This document shows positions 7,824-16,915 of a DNA stretch of 30,328 nt, one piece after another. The notes below the pieces were generated by a model. It worked only from the letters and a program-made list of their open reading frames with translations, searched no databases and was not told where the DNA came from. Positions within the stretch are counted from its first letter, which is position 1, and every line of letters starts with the position of its first letter. The translations under genes and the position numbers were made by a program. The stretch lies in the IMG/VR virus record IMGVR_UViG_3300025168_000415, positions 1-30,328 of that record; one strand, given 5' to 3'. The stretch is from a virus.

Positions 7824-7848
7824 TTGGCGTGGATGGAAAGCTCGTCAA
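7824..7848 (+). other. Weak hairpin before the next virion gene
   Basis: TTGGCGTG at 7824-7831 pairs imperfectly with CTCGTCAA at 7841-7848. It is the third stem-loop in the capsid gene cluster, at the junction between two genes, and is the least stable of them. Confidence 0.3.
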
Positions 7849-7881
7849 GTATTAAATAATTAAAAATTAACCAAAAAAAAC

Positions 7882-8328
7882 ATGGCATTACCTTCTTCGA
7901 GACAACAAAGAGAGTACGACAAGTTTGTTGAACGTGGCGATGGCCAAACAGCCGTAGCAACTGATTCTGAAGCTTATCAGTTTTCTCAAACCTTAATTAG
8001 TTTCACAAACGCCGGTGCAGGAACGTATGTAGGTTACTTAGATATGAAAGGCGCAAAATACGCAGGAATACAATTTGAAAAGTTCGGAGGTACAGATACT
8101 ACTACTGTTACATTAGAGGCGACAATCCAAGATGATGGAACACTGGCTCCAGCAATTATAACTTGGCAAGACGTAACGGCAGCCTTTACTGGTTCTGCTA
8201 ATTTTACTACAGACGCAATGATGTTTTTAGACACTGTTATTGCTTGTAAATATATAAAAGTTCAAGTGGTTGTAGCAGGTGGAGCTAACGACGCTGACTT
8301 TGACGTATACGCAAAGCTCACTACATAA
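7882..8328 (+). CDS. Beta-rich virion protein
   Basis: A 148-aa protein. After a polar N-terminus (SSRQQREYDKFV) it is made of predicted beta strands with frequent Thr, Ala and Gly, as in tail or head-surface jelly-roll proteins. It lies between the coat gene and the fibre genes. The segment TTVTLEATIQDDGTLAP resembles strand pairs in phage structural domains. Function is unknown beyond a likely place in the particle. Confidence 0.6.
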   Translation: MALPSSRQQREYDKFVERGDGQTAVATDSEAYQFSQTLISFTNAGAGTYVGYLDMKGAKYAGIQFEKFGGTDTTTVTLEATIQDDGTLAPAIITWQDVTAAFTGSANFTTDAMMFLDTVIACKYIKVQVVVAGGANDADFDVYAKLTT

Positions 8329-8361
8329 GAGTGTGTTTCATAATATTTAACTTACAATAAC

Positions 8362-8757
8362 ATGACAGTAACTTTATCTTCAAAGGTTGGAGTACTTACA
8401 TCTCCTTTACAGGGTGGTTTAGATTTAAATAATAAACCCATATACCAAACACAATATTCTAATGGTACTTCTGGTGCGACACCTACGGTAGACTTTACGG
8501 CTAACGGGAACTCACAAGGTATTGAATTAGACAACAATGCTACTTTTACTTTTACTGCTCCGCCAGGAGCTTGTCACTTAACTCTTTTGTTTCAACAAGA
8601 CCCAACTGGAGGACATGCAGTTACTTGGCCTGGGATAGTTCAATGGCAAAGCGGTACGGAACCAGTATGGACAACCGCTGCAAACGATATAAACATAGCG
8701 TTCTTCTATTTTGATGGTGCTAGATATAACGGATCAGGATTGGTAGACGTTTCTTAA
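8362..8757 (+). CDS. Small tail-fibre-type protein
   Basis: A 131-aa protein. Its second half (AVTWPGIVQWQSGTEPVW, then a stretch ending FFYFDGARYNGSG) matches a pattern that is common at the C-terminus of phage fibres, where strands end in a W-P and a G-x-Y-x-G motif. Here it stands alone in a short gene just before the giant fibre. It may be a separate fibre tip or a trimerisation partner. Confidence 0.65.
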   Translation: MTVTLSSKVGVLTSPLQGGLDLNNKPIYQTQYSNGTSGATPTVDFTANGNSQGIELDNNATFTFTAPPGACHLTLLFQQDPTGGHAVTWPGIVQWQSGTEPVWTTAANDINIAFFYFDGARYNGSGLVDVS

Positions 8758-8769
8758 ATAAAATAAAAC

Positions 8770-11700
8770 ATGGCGAATAAAATATTTACTACAGCTGCTT
8801 CCGCTACAACCGCCAGTGGTTCTGCGAATAGGCATCTAGGGGTTCCAATTGAGATAGAACCAGGATGGATTTTGCAGCTGGTCTGTCCTAGCAGCACTAC
8901 GTTTGCTACAATAGATTACTCAGTGGATGTTGCAACTGGAGCTATAGGTGCACGGACTGCACACACTGTTATAGGAGTTGCTCCTACGAATAGTGGGATT
9001 ACACTTACTGACAGTGTGTTGTTTGATTCAACTCATATGTTGTCAGTCTTTCAAGATGCTACTAGTGGAAATATAAATGCAATGATTTGTGAATGGGACC
9101 CAGCAACTCATACACATACCAGCCATACAGTTACTGACCTTGGGATTGCTGGTGGGGGTGCTGGTACTGGGTTTTTTGTGAATATGGAAAAGATTGACGC
9201 TACGCATTACCTAGTTGTTTATAATACTTATGCAAGTTTAATGTCTCAGGTTATAGAAGTTAACGCTGGAACTTACGCAGTGACTACGGTTGGTACGCCT
9301 TTAACTGTAGCTACCACTCCGTCAGTTGCACAGGGCCATGTGGTACAGATTGACGCTACACATTATTCAATAAGTTATACTTATAGAAATGCTGCTGCGA
9401 CAGCTAGTGGGTTTTTCATGATCGTCGAAGTTAACCTGGGTACTTGGGATGTAACTACAGCAACTGCAGAAACTGACTTAGGTTTAGGAGCCCCAGCTAA
9501 TTCTTATATTACGAGTTATTATATTGATTCGCTTACTTGGACTTTTAAAGTATCGGCTACCAAGGTGGTTGTTTTTTACAATACAGGGACACTCGCAACT
9601 AATAAAACATGTTACAGAATTGTAGATATAAATATTAGTACCTGGGTGATTACAGTTGGAGCCTTACAGTTATTGGGAGGACAGACATCTGGATATATGA
9701 GTGCGGCTTATTTAACACAGCCTGACCTTACTGTAGCAGAAGGATATTTTAGTTGTAATGTAAGGCAATATAGATCGCAATCAATGTATAAGATAGGTTT
9801 TGATGCAGTTAACGGTATCATTACAATACTTTCAAATGCTTTCAATGCATGGACAAACGGTCAATTGATGAGGTATTCACCAATGGGGCAAGTGGCAGAG
9901 ATGAATGGAGGAGATATTATTGTTCAATGTTACAGAGAGGCTAACGGGGGTTTCCCCCGTATACGTTCTGTTTTCAATACCGATTCGCCAACAACAGTTG
10001 GTTTAATAGGGCCAGTCGCTAGTGGAACAACTGGAACTCAGGGTCAAGAACGAAACTATCCAGATATTGTCGCTATAGATGCTACGCATTTCGTTGCGTT
10101 AGGTACGACATCAGCCTATCCATTTATAACGTATGGAGTAGACGCAGCTGGACAGATACAGCTTTTAGACGCCAGCTTTAATACAGCTTATTACGGTAGT
10201 GTAACTGGTGTTATGCTTGATAGTACACACATGCTGCTCTCAATAGATCAATATAAATTTAGAGTCGCAGAGGTTGATGCTAACTATATTGGGAGCTGGT
10301 CAGCAGCAGAAACATCATTATCCTCAGGAGGGACTGACACTCACAATGGCGTGAGGATGTATATAGCCGGAGAAGATGCTAGTTATTATTATGTAATTGT
10401 TAATAGATATTCTACCGGAACTACTAGTGCGGCAAGTGTAGTTAGTATTGATAAGGCAACATGGGTAATTGCGCAAGTAGGTTCTGACTTAACAGGAATG
10501 GGTACTAACGATGGGTATGATATGACTCCAATTGAGGGGTATACGGACAAATGGTTGTGTGTATATCAAAATACTACTTTAAGAGCTATAGTGGTTGGAG
10601 TGAACGGATCTTTTGAGCCAGTTCTTGAAGGAGCAGAATTTGACTTTGGTTTTGTAGGCGATTTTCCAAATGTACAAAGTGTTGATGCAACACACGCCGT
10701 AGTGACATATAGTGATGGTGGCTTTGATGGATGGGCAGAAACCCTAGCGATAAATGTAGGAACATGGGCAGTATCAGTAGCATCTGCTGCAGCATTTGAA
10801 TTTGAGCCAATATGGTTAAACGAGTTTAAAAGCCGTTTAGTTAAGGTAGATAACAACCATGTTGCATTAATATGGGGGAATACGAGTTCATCAAATTATG
10901 TAAATTATAATAGCAAGAGTTCTCTTGGGGTTCTTGAAATGGACGCGTCGACCTACAACCTTACGATGCCACAGAATATATTATTAATAGCTGGCGAGGG
11001 TGATCAGTCGGCGTTGGGTCTTTTAGATTCCGATACTATTATGTCTTCAAGTTCCACAGATACTCTTAGCGGCTCTAGTTCGTCATACAATATCCAGCTT
11101 TGGGATGTTGCTGCAGGATCTGTTACTCCTACTCAGGTTGTAATAACTTCTGCGGGAGTTGATTTTACAGCAGGGGCTTCTACTACATTACAAGTTCAGG
11201 TTCAAGATGCAGGTGGAGTTCTTGACGCATCAGACAATACAACTCAAATAACATTTACTCCTACATCACAGGGACAAGTAACTGGTGTGGTAACTGGAGC
11301 TAATATATCTGGTACAGGTGCAGTAGGTAATCCAAGAGTTGTACAAGTAGCTGGAGGTGTAGCGGAAGTTACAATTGAAAACGTAACAATAGAGACTTTT
11401 GAAATAGCGATGACTAATAGTATTGGTTTAACTGACCCGGCAAACGATTCGATAACTACAAGTGCAGGGGTAGCAGCAAAGGTTGTGTTCACGCAAGATC
11501 CAACATCAGCAGTAGCAGGTGTTAATTTCTCACCAACTATTACCGCATCAATTCAGGACGCTTATAACAATGTTGTTAATTCAACAGCCAACGTTGTGTT
11601 ATCTATTAACACAGGGGTAGGTATTTTGAATGGTGTAACAACAGTAGCGGCAGTTGCTGGTGTAGCTACATTCAGCAGTATTAATATTAACGAGGCAGGA

Positions 11701-12504
11701 ACCTTTATATTAGATGTTGATTCTACAGGGTTAGCTACAGATACTTCGCCTAACTTTACTATAAGTCCAGCGGCAGCGTCTGCTGTAGGTTTAAAAGGGG
11801 CGGCTGCAGATTTCACTGCGGGAGGAAGTTCTACTCAAATAATTCAAATACAAGATGCATTTGGGAACTTAATTGCTTCAGACAGTACTACGCAGGTTAC
11901 ATACTCACCTACATTAAGTGGAGCAGTAACAGCCGTAATAGTAGGAACGAACGTAGCTGGTACTGGTTTACCTGGAGCAACAAGAACAGTGCAGGTTGCT
12001 GGAGGTATATCACAGATAACTTTAGAAGATACAGTAGCGGAAACGTTCGAGATTGTATTCTCTAATAACGGAGGTTTCAGTAATCCAGCAAATGATTCAA
12101 TCATAGTTTCTGCAGCGGCAGCTACTAAGGTTAGCTTAACTGGAGCTGGTTCTAACTTTGTTGTTGGAGGTAACACTACAGTTTCTCTACAGATACAAGA
12201 CACATACAATAACTTAATCACAACGGATAGCACTACACAGGTAACGCTTACGCCTACTCTAGCTGGACAGATCTCAGGAGTGGTAACTGGTACCAACATT
12301 TCTGGTACGGGCGCACCTGGGGCAAACAGAGTCGTAGAGGTTGCAGGAGGAATAGCGTCAGTAACAGTAACTAACTTAGTAATACAGACATTTGAAATAG
12401 CGTTTATTAATGACGGGGGATATTCAAATCCTGCTAATGATTCGATTGAGTCCTTGGCTATTGTCATAGGTGGAGCTGGGGTTATGGTAGGATTTATGTT
12501 TTAA
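8770..12504 (+). CDS. Giant 1244-aa propeller and Ig-like virion fibre
   Basis: The largest gene. Residues 1 to about 780 contain a repeated D-A/S-T-H motif followed by hydrophobic residues, at about positions 86, 143, 195, 437, 484 and 639, with a degenerate DNNH at 694. This looks like blades of a beta-propeller. Four Ig-like modules follow, starting near 788, 902, 1003 and 1118. Modules one, three and four share QDA/T-N-LI-DSTTQ, GTGAPG and NPANDSI-type segments; the second is a different Big/filamin-like unit. The protein ends in a hydrophobic tail (LAIVIGGAGVMVGFMF). Such proteins usually bind host surface sugars or proteins. Confidence 0.7.
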   Translation: MANKIFTTAASATTASGSANRHLGVPIEIEPGWILQLVCPSSTTFATIDYSVDVATGAIGARTAHTVIGVAPTNSGITLTDSVLFDSTHMLSVFQDATSGNINAMICEWDPATHTHTSHTVTDLGIAGGGAGTGFFVNMEKIDATHYLVVYNTYASLMSQVIEVNAGTYAVTTVGTPLTVATTPSVAQGHVVQIDATHYSISYTYRNAAATASGFFMIVEVNLGTWDVTTATAETDLGLGAPANSYITSYYIDSLTWTFKVSATKVVVFYNTGTLATNKTCYRIVDINISTWVITVGALQLLGGQTSGYMSAAYLTQPDLTVAEGYFSCNVRQYRSQSMYKIGFDAVNGIITILSNAFNAWTNGQLMRYSPMGQVAEMNGGDIIVQCYREANGGFPRIRSVFNTDSPTTVGLIGPVASGTTGTQGQERNYPDIVAIDATHFVALGTTSAYPFITYGVDAAGQIQLLDASFNTAYYGSVTGVMLDSTHMLLSIDQYKFRVAEVDANYIGSWSAAETSLSSGGTDTHNGVRMYIAGEDASYYYVIVNRYSTGTTSAASVVSIDKATWVIAQVGSDLTGMGTNDGYDMTPIEGYTDKWLCVYQNTTLRAIVVGVNGSFEPVLEGAEFDFGFVGDFPNVQSVDATHAVVTYSDGGFDGWAETLAINVGTWAVSVASAAAFEFEPIWLNEFKSRLVKVDNNHVALIWGNTSSSNYVNYNSKSSLGVLEMDASTYNLTMPQNILLIAGEGDQSALGLLDSDTIMSSSSTDTLSGSSSSYNIQLWDVAAGSVTPTQVVITSAGVDFTAGASTTLQVQVQDAGGVLDASDNTTQITFTPTSQGQVTGVVTGANISGTGAVGNPRVVQVAGGVAEVTIENVTIETFEIAMTNSIGLTDPANDSITTSAGVAAKVVFTQDPTSAVAGVNFSPTITASIQDAYNNVVNSTANVVLSINTGVGILNGVTTVAAVAGVATFSSININEAGTFILDVDSTGLATDTSPNFTISPAAASAVGLKGAAADFTAGGSSTQIIQIQDAFGNLIASDSTTQVTYSPTLSGAVTAVIVGTNVAGTGLPGATRTVQVAGGISQITLEDTVAETFEIVFSNNGGFSNPANDSIIVSAAAATKVSLTGAGSNFVVGGNTTVSLQIQDTYNNLITTDSTTQVTLTPTLAGQISGVVTGTNISGTGAPGANRVVEVAGGIASVTVTNLVIQTFEIAFINDGGYSNPANDSIESLAIVIGGAGVMVGFMF

Positions 12505-12518
12505 CTTTTGAGTATAAT

Positions 12519-12743
12519 ATGGAAGAAGTAATAGGGTATTTACCAACAATGGTCATAATAATCACAGTAGTAGTTTGGTTAGTCCGTATGGAAGGAAAGG
12601 TTAACCATTTAGATAACGAGGTTAAGGAAGTTAAGCAAGAGGTGCATAACGTACTCGAGTTGAAACCACTGATTGTACAAATACAAAACGATATTAAATG
12701 GATAAAGAAACTTATAGAATCTAAATTTACTAATAAAAATTAG
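12519..12743 (+). CDS. Small membrane-anchored coiled-coil protein
   Basis: A 74-aa protein with a single membrane segment at residues 8-22 (PTMVIIITVVVWLV) and then a coiled coil rich in Val, Glu and Lys (27-70). It starts 14 bases after the giant fibre gene, with a TATAAT box directly touching its ATG. The shape recalls spanin-like or haemolysin XhlA-like lysis accessories, but it lies far from the lysis genes. It could instead help in DNA entry or fibre attachment. Confidence 0.6.
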   Translation: MEEVIGYLPTMVIIITVVVWLVRMEGKVNHLDNEVKEVKQEVHNVLELKPLIVQIQNDIKWIKKLIESKFTNKN

Positions 12744-12745
12744 TT

Positions 12746-13432
12746 ATGACAGGACAACAAATTATAGACAATGCTAGAACAGACATGGCTATTGATCCAG
12801 GCAAAGAGATATGGACGGATGCACAGCTACTTAGGTATTTAAATGAGGGGGCGTCATTTCTTTACGCTAAAGCAAGTTGGAAGTATGAGTTTAAAGATGG
12901 AACAGTTAACCCGTTAGTACTAGGTCAGGCTAACTACGCATTACCTGCTGACTTCAGAAGACTGTTATGGATTAAGGTTATTGATAATACAATGCCAGTT
13001 ACGGCTAACTCTTCAGTTATTCCTATGGTAACTAATGACTTGTCAAACTTTCAAAAGACAAGAGACATGGACGCTACAGGGATTGGCCCAAGCTTTGCGT
13101 ATATAGAGGATAGTGAGCTTTACATATGGCCATTACCAAACGCAACAGCAGTAGCTACTTATAGTTTGAAATTTAAATATGTTAAGTATCCTTCAGAAGT
13201 AACAGGAGTAGACACACCAATCTTCCCAGCTGAATGGCACTTTATCTTAGGAAACTATATAAGATATAGAGCGTTCGCTAGTAAACCAGGTGGAAATAAT
13301 AAGGTCTATGCACAAGATGCTTTAAACGAATGGGAGCTTTGGAGTAAGAAAGCGATAGCGGATATGCTACATATACAAGACGAAAGACTTACATATATTA
13401 TGCCAATATTGCCATCTAATAATCCTAAATAA
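12746..13432 (+). CDS. Head-to-tail adaptor protein (gp4 / gp11-like)
   Basis: A 228-aa protein. The opening segment (IIDNARTDMA, then WTDAQLLRYLNEGASFLYAK) is typical of podoviral adaptor proteins such as P22 gp4 and T7 gp11, which form a ring under the portal. A strand-rich middle (ANYALPADFRRLLWIKV) and a C-terminal helical pair agree with that fold. Its stop overlaps the next gene's start as TAATG, so the two are translationally coupled. Confidence 0.75.
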   Translation: MTGQQIIDNARTDMAIDPGKEIWTDAQLLRYLNEGASFLYAKASWKYEFKDGTVNPLVLGQANYALPADFRRLLWIKVIDNTMPVTANSSVIPMVTNDLSNFQKTRDMDATGIGPSFAYIEDSELYIWPLPNATAVATYSLKFKYVKYPSEVTGVDTPIFPAEWHFILGNYIRYRAFASKPGGNNKVYAQDALNEWELWSKKAIADMLHIQDERLTYIMPILPSNNPK

Positions 13433-14988
13433 TGTCCACGATTAACATCAGCAACTTTACAGGGGGACTGAATACCGGAGAGGAAGAAACTATCCGGGAC
13501 AATGAGTTGGCTTTAGCTAGGAATGTTTCCTATGATTACCAAGGAATGCTAGGTGTTAGGCCTGGTCTTTTAAACTTTGGTGCAGAGATACCAGGTGTAG
13601 ATGGGATTCATAGTATTTACTTTACTACCTTCACTACTGGAGTAAGGATCTTGCTATGTACAGCAGGTACAGATGTTTACCTATATGATGAGGGAACAAG
13701 TACATGGAACAGTATTCAATCTGGATTAACAGATGGTTTAGATTTTAGCTTTATCACATATAAGGATGTTGTTTATTGGTGTAATGGTACAGATGACTTT
13801 ACTAGTTACGATGGGACTACGGTCGTACCATATCCTGCAGTAATAAAGCCTAAGTATATGGCAGTACAAAATGATGTAGCTTATGCAGCTGGTATTTCTA
13901 CTGATCCTAGTACAGTGTTTTATACCGCAGCTAATCCAGCTTCAATCAATGCTGACGGGTTTTCAAATGATGAGCCTGTTAACCAGGACGAAGGAATCAT
14001 TACAGGGATTAGACCACTAGGAGCTTTACTTGTTGTAGGAAAGAGTCAGGGGATTTACCTAGTGAATATCTTTACAACTACCCCAACAATAGAAGCTTTA
14101 GATTTTGAAGGAGACGTTACGTCTCATAGAAGTATGGTTAGTGTGGAGAACAACATGATATTCATGAGCACTAATGGAGTTTATTCTTTATCGCAAAGAC
14201 AAGGAACCACAGGTTCTTATAGAGCTTATGCTTGGTCTGAGAACATTGAGAAAGATGTTAAGGCGATAGAAGATAAGACTTCAGTATCAGCTGTTTATTT
14301 TCCCCGTACTAACAATGTTTTTATGAGCGTAGATTCTGGTGAGGTAAGTAGACCAGACAAGATGTTTTTATTAAACACTTTAGTTTCTATACCTGGTCAG
14401 TACAAGTTTGCTTGGACAGAGTATACCAATATTACAGCCAATGACTTTACTATATACGAAGACGCTAATGGTATAGAAAGATTACTGGTAGCTAATTCGT
14501 TTGGTGGACAGGTGGTAGAGATGGAAAGAGAAGATCAATATTCAGATAACGGGTTAGAGATAGGAACCATTATGAGAACAAAGACTTTTGACTTTGATGT
14601 TCCTCAAGCATATAAAGTATTTAGAGGATGTAACCTAACTGGATTTATAACAACTAACGAGACAGTTACATTCAAGGTGGACATTGATGGGGTAGAAACT
14701 TCAAAGACATTTACTGGTACGCCCTATGCTACAGGTGATGATTCAGATCCATTCCCTCTAGGTGAAGAGGACTTAGGGATAGATCCTTTAGGAGGAGGCC
14801 CAGTAGCCACAGATGGTCTAGACTTTTATATATTTACAAGCCGTCGTAGTTTCCAGAAGTACGGACTTCGTATGACTATACAAATTGAAACAACCAGTTT
14901 AAATTCTAGTATGAAGATGACGAAACTAGCATTCCCAGTAGAAGCTATGGACGACACTATATTTCCAACAGATTACATTGTAACGTAA
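13432..14988 (+). CDS. Tail nozzle / hub beta-propeller protein
   Basis: A 518-aa protein beginning INISNFTGGLNTGEEE and then LARNVSYDYQGMLGVRPG, the standard opening of phage nozzle proteins related to T7 gp12 and P22 gp10. It is strand-rich, with repeated blade-like segments, and follows the adaptor gene, as in other podoviruses. It should form the hexameric tip that continues the DNA channel and binds the fibres. Confidence 0.75.
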   Translation: MSTINISNFTGGLNTGEEETIRDNELALARNVSYDYQGMLGVRPGLLNFGAEIPGVDGIHSIYFTTFTTGVRILLCTAGTDVYLYDEGTSTWNSIQSGLTDGLDFSFITYKDVVYWCNGTDDFTSYDGTTVVPYPAVIKPKYMAVQNDVAYAAGISTDPSTVFYTAANPASINADGFSNDEPVNQDEGIITGIRPLGALLVVGKSQGIYLVNIFTTTPTIEALDFEGDVTSHRSMVSVENNMIFMSTNGVYSLSQRQGTTGSYRAYAWSENIEKDVKAIEDKTSVSAVYFPRTNNVFMSVDSGEVSRPDKMFLLNTLVSIPGQYKFAWTEYTNITANDFTIYEDANGIERLLVANSFGGQVVEMEREDQYSDNGLEIGTIMRTKTFDFDVPQAYKVFRGCNLTGFITTNETVTFKVDIDGVETSKTFTGTPYATGDDSDPFPLGEEDLGIDPLGGGPVATDGLDFYIFTSRRSFQKYGLRMTIQIETTSLNSSMKMTKLAFPVEAMDDTIFPTDYIVT

Positions 14989-14999
14989 CCCCTTAATAA

Positions 15000-16895
15000 A
15001 TGACAAACACAACATTAGCTCCATTAGAAAATGCTTATAAGACTGTTCTAACAGCTTCGATTGACGCTGTAACAACTACTATCATAGTAGATGTTGCTCC
15101 AAGCATTACAGTACCAGCAGGGAAAAAGATTCCTGCAGTACTTGATCCTAAGAATAACTTTAGAGAAGTAGTTTTTATTACTAACATTGCAGGCTCAACA
15201 TTAACAGTTGAAAGAGGAGAAGCTGATTATAGCGGTGGACCTAGTACAGCTAACGCGCATAGTGCTGGATCTACTATAGTAATAACAAATCCTTTTAATA
15301 TATTTAAAGATTACGCAGACGCTATAGATAGTAAGTTAGATAACGATGGTGGTAATCCCACAACAACATGGGACTTAGACGTATCAGGTTCTAACTTTAG
15401 ATTTAGATTAGATGGTGCTACAGGAGACATGTTATTTACAGACGACAACCAAGCTGAGGTTTCATTATCTACATTAGCTGCGGCGGCAGGAGTAGACGAT
15501 AAGGCTAAAGTTTCAGCTGCAGATACAACTAGTAGTTATTTAGCTACTAAGATAGTTGCCGGTACTGGAGGAGCTGTGGCTATTTTAAATCCAGGAGGAA
15601 ACGAAACATTAGAAATTGGCCTTGATCCAACTGGAGCAGGAGTATCAGACCATGAAATTTATACACCAGCTTTCTTAACAGGAGGAAACGCTCCGGAGAT
15701 AGTGGTAGCGATATGGGATTCAGTAAGCGATGGTGCATTCAGTATAACTATAGATGGTGCAGTTAGAGAGATGACAGGCTTGAACTTCCAAACGCCAGCA
15801 GTAACTAGTATGGCTGAGGTAGCTGCAGTAATACAAGCAGGTATAAGAACAGTAACAGGTTCAAATGAAACATGTACTTGGAGTGGAACAGCGTTTGTAA
15901 TAACTTCAGCTCTGACAACAGTTGCTTCAGCAGTTACGGTTACTTCAACGATAGCAGTACCAGCAGGTACAGATATATCAGGAGCAGGTGGAGCTTATAT
16001 GGATTGTGATGCAGGTTCTACTGCAGTTGCTACGGCAGCAGTTTTAGATCCAACAGCAGATGCAGGAAGCCTAGTTGTTTTAGCGGCTAGTGGAAATATA
16101 AACGGAGCCTTGGTAGATGCGAACACTTTAGGATTAACTGCTAAGGGTTCACTTGCTACGGCTAGTGACGCAACAACGAAAACAGAATTAACAGTAGGTG
16201 CAGATGGGGAATTTTTAAAGGCTGATGCAACAGCGCCTGGCGGTTTAGCTTGGGGCGAATCATCAGCAGATTATGTAGGTGTCGGAGCTAACACACCAAA
16301 AAATATGAATTTTACGCTGCCATTTATTGATTGGGTTGAATTTAGCCTATCATCTTCACAAATAAGTGCTTCTACATATTATGTAACATGTGCTACATCA
16401 GGGGGAACAGTATCAGCTTTTGTAGGCCCAACGCTTGACACGAGTGTATCCGCTGCTTTCTTAACGTGGGATGCTACATTTACTAAAATAACCGTTGATT
16501 GGTGGATGACTGCAGCTCTATTGGGAGGAGATAGCCAGTATGGATTAAGTAGTAGTCAAGCCGCTGGTTTTAATAGGAGTGCCCCGAATGTAAATGGATG
16601 TTATTTCTTTTGGGACGTAGGAACTACATTGTCCATAGTAACGTCAGATGGGGTGGCAACAACGACAACAGCTTTAGTAGGCCCACCTGCTATAAACGAG
16701 TTGCAGAATTATAGAATAGAACATGACCCAGGAGTAGATACTAAGTTTTATCTTAATGGAGTATTGGTTGGTACACACACCACAAATTTACCAACTGGGA
16801 CGGGCTATGTATATTTTGGAGCAGGGCTAGATGATGATGGTTCTGGTACAGATTCCCTTAACCTAGGGCCTATTGCGGTTAACATAGACTTATAA
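15000..16895 (+). CDS. Tail fibre with C-terminal lectin-like domain
   Basis: A 631-aa protein. The first 110 residues (LENAYKTVLTASIDA, VVFITNIAGSTLTVERGE) resemble virion-attachment domains of podoviral fibres. The middle is low-complexity, rich in Ala, Gly and Thr. The final 190 residues, from about 440, have strand patterns and FYLNGVLVG near the end, as in concanavalin/LamG-type domains that bind glycans. It is the best candidate for the receptor-binding protein. Confidence 0.65.
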   Translation: MTNTTLAPLENAYKTVLTASIDAVTTTIIVDVAPSITVPAGKKIPAVLDPKNNFREVVFITNIAGSTLTVERGEADYSGGPSTANAHSAGSTIVITNPFNIFKDYADAIDSKLDNDGGNPTTTWDLDVSGSNFRFRLDGATGDMLFTDDNQAEVSLSTLAAAAGVDDKAKVSAADTTSSYLATKIVAGTGGAVAILNPGGNETLEIGLDPTGAGVSDHEIYTPAFLTGGNAPEIVVAIWDSVSDGAFSITIDGAVREMTGLNFQTPAVTSMAEVAAVIQAGIRTVTGSNETCTWSGTAFVITSALTTVASAVTVTSTIAVPAGTDISGAGGAYMDCDAGSTAVATAAVLDPTADAGSLVVLAASGNINGALVDANTLGLTAKGSLATASDATTKTELTVGADGEFLKADATAPGGLAWGESSADYVGVGANTPKNMNFTLPFIDWVEFSLSSSQISASTYYVTCATSGGTVSAFVGPTLDTSVSAAFLTWDATFTKITVDWWMTAALLGGDSQYGLSSSQAAGFNRSAPNVNGCYFFWDVGTTLSIVTSDGVATTTTALVGPPAINELQNYRIEHDPGVDTKFYLNGVLVGTHTTNLPTGTGYVYFGAGLDDDGSGTDSLNLGPIAVNIDL

Positions 16896-16915
16896 ATAAT
16901 TTAACAATATATAAT

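Noticed and set aside
9280-9289. GTGACTACGG in the giant fibre gene as an operator
   Set aside because: It matches the full type-A motif, but there is no promoter or neighbouring repeat, and such matches are expected by chance in 30 kb. Similar single sites at 2329 and 23436 were discounted for the same reason.
11844-12467. Long open frame on the minus strand opposite the Ig-like repeats
   Set aside because: It is 207 codons long but runs opposite a clearly coding, repetitive region and looks like a low-complexity shadow of it.
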